Shown here: positions 45,671-58,982 of the stretch, in pieces | Layout of the letters: each line of letters begins with the position of its first letter | Numbering within the stretch: the stretch's first letter is position 1 | DNA from: Rhabditoides inermis | Taxonomy: Eukaryota; Nematoda; Chromadorea; Rhabditida; Rhabditidae | NCBI GenBank assembly: GCA_963966185.1 | Contig: CAWZYM010000148.1 | Location: 449,001 to 513,000 of the forward strand | DNA length: 64,000 bases | Direction: 5' to 3' | The notes under the pieces: generated by a model | Told to the model about the DNA's origin: nothing | The model's database searches: none | Seen by the model: only the letters and a program-made list of their open reading frames with translations | Made by a program: the position numbers and the translations under genes

Positions 45671-46214
45671 GAAGGAATCAAACACAAGTTGACCATTACA
45701 ATTACTGAAAATGAGTGTGACGCGCATCTGTCTACCAGGAGATGTGATAAGTTATCTTCACTAGTATTTTATACCCACATTTTAGCTTTAAGTGGCTTTC
45801 AAATATCTGCGATGGCAGTTATCCCGTATGCTGTCTGCCTGCTATCACATCCACCCGCCCTCTTATTCCCCTTATCACCACGCTTCGCTGGCTTTATTGA
45901 GCGGTCGAGGTTCGCACCGATCGAAGCTGAGTGAGATGTGAAATATATGTATAGTTGGAAATCTGCGTTGAAATGTTTTCTGTTACACACACTGAAACTA
46001 CGCACAACTACATTAATATCAGCTGTTACAATGTCCCACATACGTTTCACTTTGTAAGACTCATAGATTATCAGAATCAGAGTGTTTTTTTGTGTTTGAA
46101 ATGATACGTAGTCGTAGTGTGAGAAACGTAGTGTATTCCATGAGTATTGAGTAATAAAAAATGTGAACAGTTGTCTTGTTGCTTACGAGTTTACGCAAAG
46201 TGTTATGCAATATC
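45671..46214. other. Intergenic, nothing recognised
   Basis: A GATA-type site (GTGATAAGTTATC, 45742-45754) is the only notable motif. Confidence 0.45.
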
Positions 46215-46387
46215 CCAAACACGCAAGTACTTTTAAAAGAAAATTTGTTAAAGAGATACACTTTGTCTTAACCCAATGCAACAAAAGCACATGCATAAAA
46301 CGTTTACAAATACTAACACAAACCTGCGCATACCGGACTGTTGATAAAACATTTGAAATATAAGGATACAAATAAAAACGTCAATAT

Positions 46388-46464
<77 letters not shown>

Positions 46465-47166
46465 CAGGTTTGTGTTAGTATTTGTAAACGTTTTATGTTT
46501 TATGCATGTGCTTTTGTTGCAAAGGGTTAATACAAAGTGAATCTCTTTACGCAAGTACTTTTAAAAGAAAATGTATGTGCTGTTTGTTAAGTTTCATTGA
46601 AATTTTACCATACGCTGAATTATGACTAGATGACTACTCATCTTTACTTCTCACTATCTCACTGATCTCTCTCTCCCTCTCTCCCGCTATCGCTCTCTCT
46701 CTCTCTCTCCATCTCTCTCTCTCTCTCTCGCTCTCGGATTGCCGTTACGTTTCACAAAACATTTTCCACATGTTTTCTACCAGTCGGTTGTCGGTATCAC
46801 GCCTCGTCCTGGTTATAGAGGGCCGGCCAAAATACGTAAACCCGGCGCGAATTAGACGCTGGTGGCGGCGAGGCTGGCTACACGGGGTGCAAGTTGGGTG
46901 CACGTTGGAAAAAATCGGCGTTCAGCGTGACGGAAAGGAAGGAAACGCTGACCTTTCGCCTCGCGATCGCTCATAACTTCTTTCGGAGAAAAGATACAAA
47001 GATGCCGTCAACTAGTGATCTGACCTACGGAACTGTGTGAATCTAACTAACATAATTTGGATGAGTTCACATGGTTGCTAATATGACTTTTGAATATCGC
47101 TAATTGAAAATTCTGGCGCGAGCCCTATCCTAAGCCAAAAGAGAGGGCGCTGCGCGCCCTCTCTAA
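46215..47166 (+). repeat. Non-autonomous transposon copy B
   Basis: Inverted relative of 2369-3195: foldback arms at 46218-46330 and 46460-46575 around a GA array, a shared middle part (AACTGTGTGAATCTAACTAA near 47030) and the terminal palindrome at 47141-47162 followed by CTAA. It contains extra GC-rich sequence at 46780-46980 absent from copy A. Confidence 0.65.
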
Positions 47167-47363
47167 TGTCGTGTTTTCAACTCTTCAACAACAACTTCTA
47201 AACAGAGCTATTGGAACAAACATCGGCACAAACTAGAAAACGTAATATAAACAATAAGAATGACCTACAATATTCGAATACAATATCATAATGGTGAAGA
47301 GAGATTCATGTTTGTACAACAGTTCTGATAGTTGTGAGTGATAAGAGACTGATGTTTGATTGT

Positions 47364-49861
47364 TCACGATCTGGTCGATGTCCCTCCGGGTCTCCTCGCG
47401 TGGACGGGTAGAATGGAGGAACACGGCTGGTAGATGGACTGCTTGCCATTCGTCGTCCTGCAAACGATTTTGAATGAAGTTGTTTTTTTTCATTTTCTGT
47501 TCATTTCATTCGAGTTCTATGGGGTATGAAAGTTATTTATCAGTTTTGAATTGAGGAAGCTATAATAATTCTGACCTTGTGGTGTCAGTGACGATGAGTT
47601 TAATGAAGCACTCCCTGTACTCGCGACTTCGCCAAAAGTATACATAGTAATTGAGGGAGTATGAAAGAAGTCCTGCAAAATTACAGGTTACGTAATCGAA
47701 TAAATGTGAATGTTCTGCACATCATTGTCTATGAATAGTTGTTTGATAGTTTGATAAGAATGATAATATTATGGGATGTTGTACCTGGAATGACAGCAAG
47801 GGCTCGCACGTCAGTGATGACAGCTGGGCTGACGTCGAAGAATGCGAGGGAGAAGATGACGACCGCCGAGAGAATGGAGGAACAGAAGAACGCTACCACC
47901 TAGAAAGTGTGGAGTTTCAGTGGAAGCGTATCACATTATCGATCTCTTTTTTAGCGCGCAGGTGATGGAAGAAACGACATGAATCGGCCATTGACGCAGT
48001 TGACACGTGCGACAGCCCATGTGACATGTGATTTGGCAAAGATTACTTTTACGCTTTCACCCCACCTTCTATTTCTTCCTCATCCATTCCCCCCCCCCCC
48101 CTCTCTCTCTCCTCTCTCTTTCACCTGAATGATTAGTGTGTTGAGCATGACCTTCTGATTGGCAATTGTGATGAGGTTCTCATTGATGGGAACTGAAATG
48201 ATTAATATGATAGAGAGAATTTTTTTCCATCATTTAGTGTCCTCAATCATTTTCATATTGGAGAAGGATTCAAGAAAGGACACGTCCCAATTTGCAGAAC
48301 CTACGTAATATGTGCGAGACACTATCCTAGATTACCCCCATTTGTTCCCTTCTTCCTAGATATACGTGCTCGATTGAGGAGCTGTGTTTTCTGCTTCATT
48401 CTATTTGTAGTTTTTTTATCAGTTCTCCAATCACACCTGTCATAATCACTCTATATATAATATTACAATGTCGTGTGTGTTTTCTATAAAGTATACTATA
48501 CACGGTAATAAATATAATTGTTATATTCTTATTATATCCACTGAGAAAGTGAACGTGTTGACTCACCGAAAAAGTACAACTTTAGGTATGTTCCAATATA
48601 GAGAAGGACAGTGAGTATACACCTGAAAACACGTGTGAAACATTCACATGGAAAAAGGCAACTCGAATGGCAACCACGAAATGGATTTTTAGGCAATATC
48701 TACGTGTTCTGCCATAAAAGTCTGAGAGGAAATACGTACATTGCGATGGTGGTCTTGTTCCAGAAAAGGAATACTGGATCGATGAGAGCAGTCGGGAGAA
48801 TGCAAGGGTCGACAGAAAAGGCGGAAGTGCGCGTACGATACGCTACCACCTAGATGAAAACGTTTAGATCAATCAGATCGCTATGTATCTATAGTTCACA
48901 GCGTTAACAATTGATTGATTGGAATGATTGACTGATTGCCACCCACCAAGTACACGCTGGCATAGAGTATTCCCGGCAGATGGAGAAAGCACAAATAACG
49001 CCGCGTATTCCAGCAACGGTATCTACAAATAGTTTGTTCAAGTTTGTTTTTCACAAGAATATTTTGCGCTTTCAAAAAGTACAGAAGCAATAGAAGACAA
49101 AGAAAAACTATTCAAAGGGTTATGAGAGAAACGTGTGAAAAGAACTAGTGCATGTGACATTGCTATCTAGAACTACTCAAATATGGCTTGGCCAAAATGG
49201 AGACAAAGCCATAGAGAGACATAGTGAATGTGAATAGTGACTGACTGTACTGGAGTGGATATGGCTAGTTGTCTGTCGATCGCCAGGGCGACAATCGCAT
49301 ACACTTCCACATTCACCATGAATACATAGCCAGCATTCCAGTAGAAACACGCGTCCTGCAAAATGGAGACACGTATGTAATTTATAATAGGTTCTAATTT
49401 ATTAATTGTGATTTAAATTACTCAAACGGTCTACATGTACTTGTGGTGTATCGTGTGTCGAATTCTTTAGCGAGTCATTTGTTTCGAGAGAATGGAAAAT
49501 GAACGTAATTGCATTCATAACAGGTTGTTCTCAAAGAGAAAATATTGGCATTTAGAAGAGTATACCAATAACACACCTGTCTCTCCTCCGTGAATCCGAA
49601 TGTCATTCGCAGCCAGCTCTGCAGCTCGAATAACAGACATGTCAGGTCGCAGAAGGCCAGAATCGCAAGCAACGTGCCTGAATGGGGTGTTGTTGCCGTC
49701 GTGTTTAATGACAGCTTGGCGTTGGCTCACCACTCACCACACTTGGTCTGCAGACTTTGAAACTTCCTGGTTGCTAGAATGATGCAAACATTTCCGAAAG
49801 ATCCGGCGACTCCGAAAAGTAGTAGGTTGGCTTTGATCACATTCAAAGCACAATCCGACAT
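47364..49861 (-). CDS. srsx-like chemoreceptor GPCR, 316 aa
   Basis: Ten exons (49738-49861, 49577-49677, 49246-49355, 48947-49022, 48740-48849, 48567-48622, 48125-48192, 47785-47899, 47576-47672, 47364-47457) sum to 951 nt and close in frame. Features: TM1 with GSFGNVCIILATRKF, TM2 LLAILAFCDLTCLLFE, Cys before TM3 (DACFYW), TM3 end AIDRQLAISTPVQY in the place of DRY, and a TM7-end YVYFWRSREYRECF. These match the SRSX class of nematode serpentine receptors, usually neuronal. The start ATG lies one base after TTTTCCAG (49862-49869), a good SL1 trans-splice acceptor. The last ~30 residues read out of the expected tail and may be lineage-specific. Confidence 0.8.
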
Positions 49862-49869
49862 ACTGGAAA
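49862..49869 (-). promoter_or_regulatory. Candidate trans-splice acceptor of srsx-like gene
   Basis: Minus strand TTTTCCAG immediately precedes T-ATG. With no upstream exon visible, spliced-leader addition is the simplest explanation. Confidence 0.4.
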
Positions 49870-52269
49870 AGATTTATATATGTTAATTTAAAAAGTGAAA
49901 AACAACAACATAAGAATGTAATTAACGCGAGAAAACGGCATGAATGCAAGCGTCTCAAAATTGTTCACATCAAACGGTGAGACGCCAATAACGTAACAAA
50001 CTATTAGGAAAAAATTACAAAACCTTTCTAGTAAAATTTTCTTTTTATTTCTACATAGTTATATTATAGAAGAATGACCCTCCCAAACAAAATAACGCCA
50101 GATTTTGGCGGGGAAATGTGTGAGATGACAGCGACGGGAAGCAGTGGAAGACTCCGCCTCCTTCCTATTCCGCTATTCGGACAACGGAATCGTGATAAAT
50201 AATTCAAGTGTCTTGTTGTTTGAATCTCTCATTGGTATATGTAACGTTTTGGTCTTTTTAGCCGTCGTATCATTTTACCCGGAGAAGAGGGAAATGAAAT
50301 TGTGATAGTGGCAGATGACAAAAGCGCAAAGAAGAGAGATAAAAAAAACACCACAATGTTAGACAATTGTGTTTACAAGTGGCAATGGGTCCGGTTGTCC
50401 TCTCATGGTACCTCTCGTTTCAAAACAGAATACTTCTAACTTATACGTGTATTGACAACTAATACCAGTATTACAACATCACTGGTACTATGTATGAATA
50501 GAAGAAATACCATATAATATGCACACTTATAATTGTTCCACGTGATTTCTGAAAGAAATAATAATGGCCTTTCACAACTCTATATTCAAAGCTAAAAAAG
50601 TTCTCGTTTTGAATATGGCGTGCTCTATAATTTTCGGGAAGTAAAATAAGGAACAAGGAAATGGATTAGAAATTAAATGTGTACTCTGAATCCTGGATGT
50701 GTACTCAAAGCATTTAACTGATAATTATAATGTATGAATAAGGAAACGTGTTTTTAAAGCACAAAAGTTTGCCACTACATACGGCGCATGAAATTGTAGC
50801 TCATCTGTGCGCTCACTGCAATGTCACCTGCAAAGTAGTGATTAATTTCACGTTTCAAACTGAACGTTCACGCAAAGCGCAGCATGCTTAAAGTTTCCAT
50901 ATTGAGGAAGAAATGTGTTCATTTACAAAAAAAGATCATGTAATTAATCAAACTGTTACATGTGGAATCACGATTCACGAATCACGTGGTTTTATTTAGA
51001 TATGAATTGTGCTAGCCAAAATTGATGTGTGCTATAGAAAAGCAAATTGCAGCCAGCTATACGAGTCGAATCAGCTGCGTGTTATAGCACTGACTGACAC
51101 TTCGGTCTATGAATTATGAAGTCTCTCACATGGTCGAATGTTTTCCACGTTTCCTGATACGCATATATGTCACACACATATCATGTTTCAGCTGCTTTGC
51201 TTCGAAGCAAAAAGATTTAAAAAAAAAGTCAGCCGACTTGTATGTAGTTTAATCGTAAATCCACAAGAGCTGAAAAAAAAACACAGAATGGACTACTGTT
51301 ATCTTTCCCCATTCATTTTTGTATTCATTTTTTTATCCAAAAAAAGTGTGTGTCTACACAAACATACAATGTACTTACAATACACGTACGTACAATTTTC
51401 TTTCTTTTCCTTTCCAGAGAAATTATAAAAGAAATGTGGAAAAAGTGGGGCAATAATGTACACATGAAAGTAGATGTCGTCTCCAACGCAACTCTTTTCC
51501 AAAACACATCTTCGCGACAACAAAAAACATTCCTCTACAAAATCGAATAACAACTCGATGCGACGTCAATCTAAATGAAAGTACGTGTTCACATATCATG
51601 TGTTCCTACTCTCATTATTAAGTCAAATTACATGTAGATTCAAAAACGATGATCGAATTGTTCCGCAACAATGACTGCTTTTTTCACTTCTTTGTCTACA
51701 TATTAATATTCAGTTTTCGCAGAATCGGCCCTAATCATTAGGTATGCTCTAAAACCTACTGTACGTAGAAGGTGTGGCGAGGAAGCAATGTGGCGATGCA
51801 TGCATTGACGTTCATATATACAGTATACCATTTTAATTGGATGTTGATGACCAGCGAACTGTACATGAAGCAATGTAGAAATCACATCGTTCATTAGAAA
51901 TATTTTATACTATAATTTACAGATTTTAGAGTTTAGACAACTCGTGCGAGAAGAAAAACAAAAAAAACAAAAACAAAATAAGGTCAGAAGGGATAATAAA
52001 TTTTATACAAAAACTGACGTATTCGAGAAGTGATGGAACAAAAGTGTTGCACATGTTTGTTTTTGATGTTTTGTTGTTGGAAAAGCATTTGTGCATTTGT
52101 CTCATAACTCAAGTTGCCCCACGTGAAACTCCCTTCCAGCCTTGTCGCCTCGAGTAATTCGTCACACTGTATGAACAAAAATAGAGAGCGGAACAGATGT
52201 CATCTCAGATGTGGAGTGTGCGTGAAGCGACCTCAGACATATGGCAAGAGTGTGAGCCGAGCGCCCGCG

Positions 52270-52313
<44 letters not shown>

Positions 52314-52517
52314 AAAAGAGAGAGAGAGAGAGAGAGAGGAGAAGAAAAAACTACTATCGGGAGTGCGCGATGACCTGACAGTGACCTCAAATCCCACATT
52401 CGTGAGCATTTGTACGCTATAAAGATTTGAAGAAAGCAGCACTCATGTTAGCTAGTCGATATTAATCAACAGACGTGTCGCCATTGCGTAAAAAATGTTT
52501 GTTTTCTTTTTTTTATA
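49870..52517. other. AT-rich intergenic region, no gene recognised
   Basis: Contains a GA array (52277-52340) and only short open frames without motifs. Confidence 0.5.
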
Positions 52518-52622
52518 TCAACGGTCTATATCAACGGCGTCAGCATTTTGTAGGGATGGCCGTTCACCATCAGGATAGCAGGTATTGTAGATCTTCATAT
52601 GGTCTCCGTACAAGGCAGGTAG
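52518..52622 (-). CDS. Possible terminal coding exon, unknown
   Basis: Minus strand from CGGCCAG reads LPALYGDHMKIYNTCYP... to DAVDIDR and a TGA followed by TATAAAA. The frame stays open upstream to about 52690. It ends against the PLE that starts near 52773, so it could be the tail of a gene or older element cut by that insertion. Confidence 0.25.
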   Translation of the reverse strand, partial: LPALYGDHMKIYNTCYPDGERPSLQNADAVDIDR

Positions 52623-52772
52623 CTGGCCGACGGATGATTGGGATATGATTGACCGTGTGAGCTTGGAAGGTGACGCCGGTAATGTAGTTCCGTATCATTT
52701 ACACTATCACTGAATACCGACAGAGAGTTAGAGAGAAATTTTGGGACGAGCTTGGCACGGCACATATGTTAC

Positions 52773-55492
52773 ATTCCGGCTGTGATATCAATTCTCATTT
52801 GAATATTTCATCCACCACGCACATGGAGTCCGTACAACCATCTATTGTCAAGCTAGGGTTGAGCCAACCCGCCCTTGGACTCGCGACAGGATACATCTAC
52901 AAGCAGAGGCAACTCGTGGCAGCGAAACAGGCAGTTAGGTTCATTGATCAGTGTATCGATTCGCGTGTGACCCCGCATTTTGTATCCAATCATTTCTCGT
53001 CATTGCGACGAGATTTTCCAGGTTGCAGTGCACAGTTCGATCGCACGATGGCCAGCATGGTACGATGGAGCCGGGACCAGTCACACCGTAAGATACACAG
53101 ATTACTAGAGGCGATTCGAATTGCAGAACAACAACTCACTGCCCTCGTTTCACCTGAGCTGATGCGCCGGATCTACGCTGTCTCGAGGAACACATGCAAT
53201 GGGTATAGGGTAGAGATGAAATCTCGCCATCGTAAGAAACTCTCTTCTCTTCTCTCTCCTCATTGTCCCCCTGCGTCTCTGATCTCTAATTCCGTTTCAC
53301 TGCAGCCAACGCCGGAACCGACGCCACCTACCGTATCACGCTACACAGTAATGGGTAACATTGATATCTCGTCTGTAGAGGCTCGCGTTTTGTCGTTTGG
53401 TCCGTCTTTTGTTCCCTCGCGTCCTCTTTCCGCCTCTACTGCGCGTTCTGTTCTCACCGAGTTGCATGTTTTGACTGACACCTTACGGTGGAAGCGGCGT
53501 TTCGCTGATTTCCCGCATGGTCCGGTCACTCTCTCGCGCCATATCCTGTCTTCAACCCCATTCCCACGTTGTCGGTCGCACCCGGCGCCATGTGATACGG
53601 TGGTTGACTTCAAGATACTCGCTGAACAGTTCCAGGGTGTCTTCTCTCGTGTCGCCAACCGACGGACCGAGCCGAACCTCACCCGCGAGGAGAGGACAGC
53701 ACTTCAGGATTGCGAGGCCGCGTGCGATCACGGGAACTACGGATATGTATCTCTGACAAGGGAGGTGACTTTGTGATTTTGAGTACTGACTTAGATAGAA
53801 GGATTCACCAGCACCACCTAGCGGACCATTCTATTTACCACCCGGTAAACAAGAGTGAGTTCTATAGGGACCGTGCGGCCCTCAAATCAGAGTGGTCAGC
53901 AGTGTGCAAAAGAGGTAAACTGGACAAAGAAGTGACGTCATTCATCTGTCACACTCATCCTACACCACCAGTTTTTTACCTTCAGGTGAAGACCCACAAA
54001 ATGAGCGAGGCGGACATGCACAGCGACGACGAGAAGAGGATCAAGGTCAGGCCGATCATCAGCGGAGTTGACGGACCAACTGACCGAGTATCTTTTCTTC
54101 TTGCGCGGGACTGGGTCAACTCTTGGCCTTCGTTCCCGCACCTAATCAACACGTCGCACCTGCTGACACAGTTATCTTCTCTTTCCAGGCCATCCTCAGT
54201 TCAGATCGAGTCGTTCGATGTTGAGGCGCTCTACACCAACGTCGACAACGCGGCGGCGACGGACGCAGTGTGCAGCCTACTACGTCAACATTAAAGTGAG
54301 ATTTACCACTTCGATTTCAGTCAGTCCAACATCAAGGCTCTGCTCACCGCGTGTCTCCGCTGTTCGACATTCGCGTGGGGCGGTAAGTTTTACCGCCAGG
54401 GACGAGGGTTGTGTATGGGTAACAGGTTGGCTCCTATTCTCGCAGTCACTTTTATGCATGTCCTAGAGTCATCGTGTGTTAGATCTGGCATCCTCTTCTA
54501 CGCGCGGTACATCGATGACGTCATAGTGGTAGCAGAGAGTAAGAGTGACCTGGATGGTTTGTTTGTAGAGCTCAACGCTCAGTCACCGACGATCCACTTC
54601 ACCAGAGAAGAGCCGTCGAAGGAAGGATGGTTGCCATTCCTCAACGCTCAGATCTCTAATAAGAATGGTTCATTCCAGACGAAGTGGTACCGGAAGCCGG
54701 CCTGCAAGAACATCCTCGTGCACCAACGGAGCGCCCACCCCGACTACATGAAGCGAGCGATCGTCCAAGCGACTGTGAAAACAGCCGCTCAGGTATCCTC
54801 TGCATGTTATCGTGACCTGTCTAGTGATATGGCTCTAGCTATTTGCAAGTCAAATGGCTATGACGTCACTCGGACAGGTACAGGTAGTCGCAGTCGCCCT
54901 CTCTCGCGCTCTCTCCCTCGTGTCTCATCTGCCTCCTCTCGCAGCGTACTCCCTACGTTGTGTCTTTCGTTCATTGACGAAACTCTCGCTTCATCCCTCA
55001 CGCACTGTGTGCGCAAGTCGGGTATGGAGATCGCCATCGTCGACAAGCCGGGTTCGTCTCTTCGCTCGCTCCAGTGCAAAAACAGACAATACGACACGTC
55101 ATGCAACACAAGATCATGTCTAGTCTGTCCATTTGGTAGAGAGGGAGACTGTCAAAAGAAGGGTACGATCTACCGTATCTCTTGCGATCTTTACAGTGAA
55201 CACTACATCGGTCAGACGGGTCGCCCACTGAAGACGAGGATCGCCGAGCACAAGCGAGCTGGCGGAGTCATCGGCCGACACATCATGGATTCGCACCCTC
55301 GGGAGAAGACGTCCTTCACTGTCATCATAGTCGCAGTCGAACCCTATCCCAAACGACGGTGTACTGTAGAAGCCCTTGAAATAGGAAGTACGAGTTAGAC
55401 TCGCACACCTCTGCTGTCTCTCTAGTCCCTATTCATCTCGACTTCCGTCGTAGCCGTATCGATTAATCACTGGTGTATGAGTACTTGCCGCG
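52773..55492 (+). mobile_element. Penelope-like retroelement, canonical order (RT then GIY-YIG), defective
   Basis: 5' boundary near TCCGGCTGTGATATCAATTC (52775). The element contains N-terminal, RT and GIY-YIG coding in three successive frames. Its 3' non-coding part stops at GCGGGCCACGC (about 55492), where the related copies at 58614-60248 go on for ~230 bp to a hammerhead-like core. The 3' end is therefore tru​ncated. Confidence 0.8.
52823..55398 (+). pseudogene. PLE polyprotein with two frame breaks
   Basis: Own start ATG at 52823 (an in-frame ATG at 52766 is in the flank). Piece 1 to 53776: N-terminal region and start of RT. Piece 2, from about 53735 to 54291: CISDKGGDFVILS, FYLQVKTHK, KVRPIISGVDGP, SFDVEALYTNV (motif A). 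Piece 3, about 54295-55398: GLCMGNRLAPILA (motif B), YARYIDDVIVV (catalytic YIDD), then a C-terminal GIY-YIG, GTIYRISCDLYSEHYIG followed by RIAEHK. The breaks near 53755 and 54291 make it non-functional as one protein unless frameshifting occurs. Confidence 0.8.
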
Positions 55493-55555
55493 GGCCACGC
55501 TAGTCTCCAGCTACGAATTCTCTCTGCCATCCCACATACATACATCCTAGTTTGA

Positions 55556-56166
55556 GTGAATCGATTTCATTTCGTCCTCTGTCTGTGCGTGCATACGAGT
55601 CTATCGCCAATTGCTTCAGTTTACGCGAGTGGTTCGCGCTTGGAGAATACAGGGGCACGAAATCTGTTGGGTACGCTTTCGCGCTGGGCGGAGAGGGCTC
55701 GAACGATGTCGGTCGCCCTCTCGGTGCAGGACGGAAAAAGAGTCAGTGATCGTTATCTATTATTACATCGACCTGAACAATGTCCTGCTTCAGGATCTGT
55801 CGCATCAGCGAAAGTGGCCCTACTCGACGCTGATGCGAGTTGTCATGGAGGGAGCTGGTATGTGACTCGCTTGTCTACCGAGCAACCCCTTTTTCCACTC
55901 CAGCCCGCCGAACACGGTCGTCCGGCTCGTGATCGATGGCGGAGGTGGAGACGGACCATGTGAGTCACCCGGTTGGGTGGATATGGGACCATGTGTGGAT
56001 TGCAGTGGACCGTGTACATGACCATCCACTGCGCCGGACCCAGCAAGCCTCTCAAGATCCGCAGAAGAAGAAGAAGGAGTCAGACACGTCCGTCGTCGAC
56101 AGCTCTGATGCCTTCTCACACACTCGCACCATGTAATTTTGTTCGATCAGATTGTTTGATGTGATT
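55556..56166 (+). other. Gene-like segment with uncertain exons
   Basis: Candidate exons carry DLSHQRKWPYSTLMRVVMEG (55797-55857) and PPNTVVRLVIDGGGGDGPW (from 55905), the latter joined to TVYMTIHCAGPSKPLKIR across a GTGAGT...TTGCAG intron (55963-56005). The frame then runs to a stop near 56166. Phases of the first and second pieces do not match, so either a donor is missed or the gene is broken. No family recognised. Confidence 0.3.
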
Positions 56167-56228
56167 GTTTTGGATTAAAAAATATTCTATTCTGGAGAGA
56201 GAGAGAGGAGAGAGAGGGAGAGAGAGAG

Positions 56229-56259
<31 letters not shown>

Positions 56260-56361
56260 CGAAGGTACAGCGAGTAAGGTTACTTACGGATGACAATTCT
56301 TGATATTTCATCATAAATCAATTTATTTATAAACAACCATGTAAATCTCAATAACATCAAA

Positions 56362-57993
56362 CTAGGACTTTTTCAGCGGCGACATGGTGATGAATTCAAC
56401 AGGCGACTGATTGCACCTCCTGCATAGCACGGAGAGGAGAAAGTCTCTGAAATGACAATGACAGACACATGAACACCACGTGTACACTAATTGATCTGCA
56501 TTTTCATACCCCGTTATTTCCACTCACCTATAAGGCTTGGTGGTCATAATGAGTGTGACTGAGTGGGTAGGTGCGTGGAGGGATCCAACCAGGAGGGCCA
56601 ATTCCGAGAGGACTGAAAGAGAACATTGGGAGCACATAATACCAGAAAAAATTCCGTAAGTGATAGTTTATAAAACGCGAAAGAGAAAAAAAGAATCAAA
56701 GTGAGTGAAATATTGTACATGATTGTGATTGTATACAAACCTATGAACATATTGCGATCGAATAGAAGTCCAACGGCGACAAAGAGAAGAGGAAGAAGGA
56801 CAAGAAGGGACGGAACGACGGCCTGCAATTGAAGGAAGGTGGCAGAAGTTAGGAACAAACTACTGCATATATGAAATACTGACGTACCTGCAATATGAGA
56901 GCGATCAGAATGCTTTTGTGATGCTTGCGCGAGACATACACTACTGTGGATCTGAAATAATGGGATCATCTAGCTTTTTAGCACTGTATACGGTGTATGT
57001 TCTCTTACTTATTGAGCGTGTGGAGCATGATAAGTGTACTCGTCCCGCAAACTGCAACCACGAAACAACCGTATATGCTACAAACTGAAATTGCATATTG
57101 TATTTTCAATGATATGTTACGTACTTTTTGAATTCGTCAATTAAATTTTCATATGAAATAATGTTGTTTGATTTTATGAGCTTATGGTATTACAATTTAC
57201 CAGGTGACTGATTTAACTGATTTAACTCACCTATAATGAGCATAACCAGGAAATTGTTTGATTCGATAATATAAACGGCGTATCCTTCAAGGATGTTCGT
57301 TTCCTTCTGAAAAAGGAAACATACATTAGTTGACATCAACTTTATTTTTTACCTCTGATATCATCTCTTGTGCTTGTTCCAAAGACACTGCTGACAGTTT
57401 CAGAAGATACACCACAGTACAAAGTACTATTACCAGAAGAACGCTGAATAGGCGTATGGCTTTTCTACCATGCTTGCGTCTCATTTTCGGGTAGCTGAAA
57501 TCCAATGTTCAATATTTCGAAAATCATAATTCACCATATCAACAACGCTCTGTCGACGAAACAAACAGTGACTGAATAGGAGAAACAAATTAGTGACGAA
57601 CCGATGAACATCTGTTGGGAACATTCGTACATGTACAAAACTAGAAAACTCACTCCAGCTAAATATCCATCATCCGGAAAGAAAACGTTTATGAGACCGG
57701 TAATATATGAACCCGATAAGTGTTCGAATATGATAGGCCGAATCATGACGTTTATAGAAAAGTCAATGAGAAAGCAACTGATCTTAAACAATTAAATATT
57801 AAACAATTAGTTGAAGTAAGTAAAAGCGGACCTGTAGCTGGACAAGCATCCACTTGTACACACGCATGTCATAGGGAGACTTCACAATGATTGTGTAGAG
57901 TGTGAATATGAACAATACGGAAGAAAATATGAATACGACAGCTTGGAATAGATTGACAATGCAACTGACTTGGGCTACGAACGAAAAGTGCAT
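56362..57993 (-). CDS. Str-superfamily (sri/srh-like) chemoreceptor, 325 aa
   Basis: Ten exons (57832-57993, 57654-57782, 57535-57611, 57353-57494, 57231-57306, 57009-57084, 56888-56951, 56741-56822, 56528-56612, 56362-56446) sum to 978 nt in one frame. TM1 (FQAVVFIFSSVLFIFTLYTI) is followed by KSPYDMRVYKWMLVQLQ and a TM2 with CFLIDFSINVMIRPIIF. The second loop ends FPDDGYLAG. TM7 contains SLHAPTHSVTLIMTTKPYR. The (K)SP..MR.YK, D in TM2 and PYR after TM7 are hallmarks of the Str superfamily. Paralogue of 61912-63182; exons 1-4 of both have matching borders. Confidence 0.82.
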
Positions 57994-58613
57994 AAAGAAT
58001 CAACAATCACCACTGAAGAACAACGGTTGAAGAAAAATTGAGGTTTCATAAACTTTCGTAGACGTCGGTGGTTGATTTCTGCGATATTGCAACTAGACGT
58101 GAAAATGAAGTGTGAAAGAGTAATTACAATTTCTTTCGAGTCTACAGCAAACAGCTGTCGCACAGATTACAGCTCGTTTGAGAATTAACTAACATCAAAA
58201 CACAATGCCTATGTGTGATATGTAAATTATTTGTGTATGTATGTGCGATGTGCCAAGATAAAAAAAGAAGAATACAATTTCATAAGATATGGCTTCATAA
58301 AAAAGTTATCAATAGGAAGTTGAATATAACTTTAGAGCATAGCCGATGCAAAGCCGCTACAAAATTGGCCAGTTCTCGCAGACTAAAGATACAGGGCCTA
58401 TTCGATTTGCTCGGCCCGCTCATCGGTCATTTGCCTACGGCACATGTGAGAGAGTGCGATGCGAGAGAGTACGCGAAGAGAAGAGAGCGGGCGCGAATTA
58501 GAAAATATGCGAGCGGTCTTCTAATCGTTTCTGATCTCCACTCCCACGTTAAACTTTCGTTCAACCTGTACTTGAATACCGTTTCGTGACGCATAAACGA
58601 TTAATCGATGGTT
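57994..58613. other. Intergenic, nothing recognised
   Basis: Upstream of the chemoreceptor; short frames without motif. Confidence 0.45.
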
Positions 58614-58707
58614 GTACAGACTCCATGTGCGTGGTGGATGAAATATTCAAATAAGAATTGATATCACAGCCGGAAACCACGAAAAAGTATCACTTTTTTT
58701 ATCCAAC

Positions 58708-58731
58708 GTTTCGGCACTAGGCCTTCATCAG
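58708..58731 (-). ncRNA. Hammerhead-like core, minus copy
   Basis: Minus strand CTGATGA, AGGC-CTAGT-GCC mini-stem, GAAAC. See the plus copy at 60169-60192. Confidence 0.4.
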
Positions 58732-58982
58732 GGATGGACAGAACACACCTACAATCACAGATAAGCAGTGAAAAACACAAGCAAGAGGTCACAAGTTATG
58801 CGGTAAAACCGAAAATGAATGAGTGGTGAGGAGAGAGTGACTCGGTATGGGTAACGTGTGATCACGCGGGGTAATGCGCGGCGTGGCCCGCGGCAAGTAC
58901 TCATACACCAGTGATCAATCGATACGGCTACACCGGAAGTCGAGATGATTAGAGACTAGAGAGACAACAGAGGTCTGCGAGT

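Noticed and set aside
51703..51894. Decayed chemoreceptor C-terminus
   Set aside because: A faint HP...Y.R pattern only; too weak to separate from chance.
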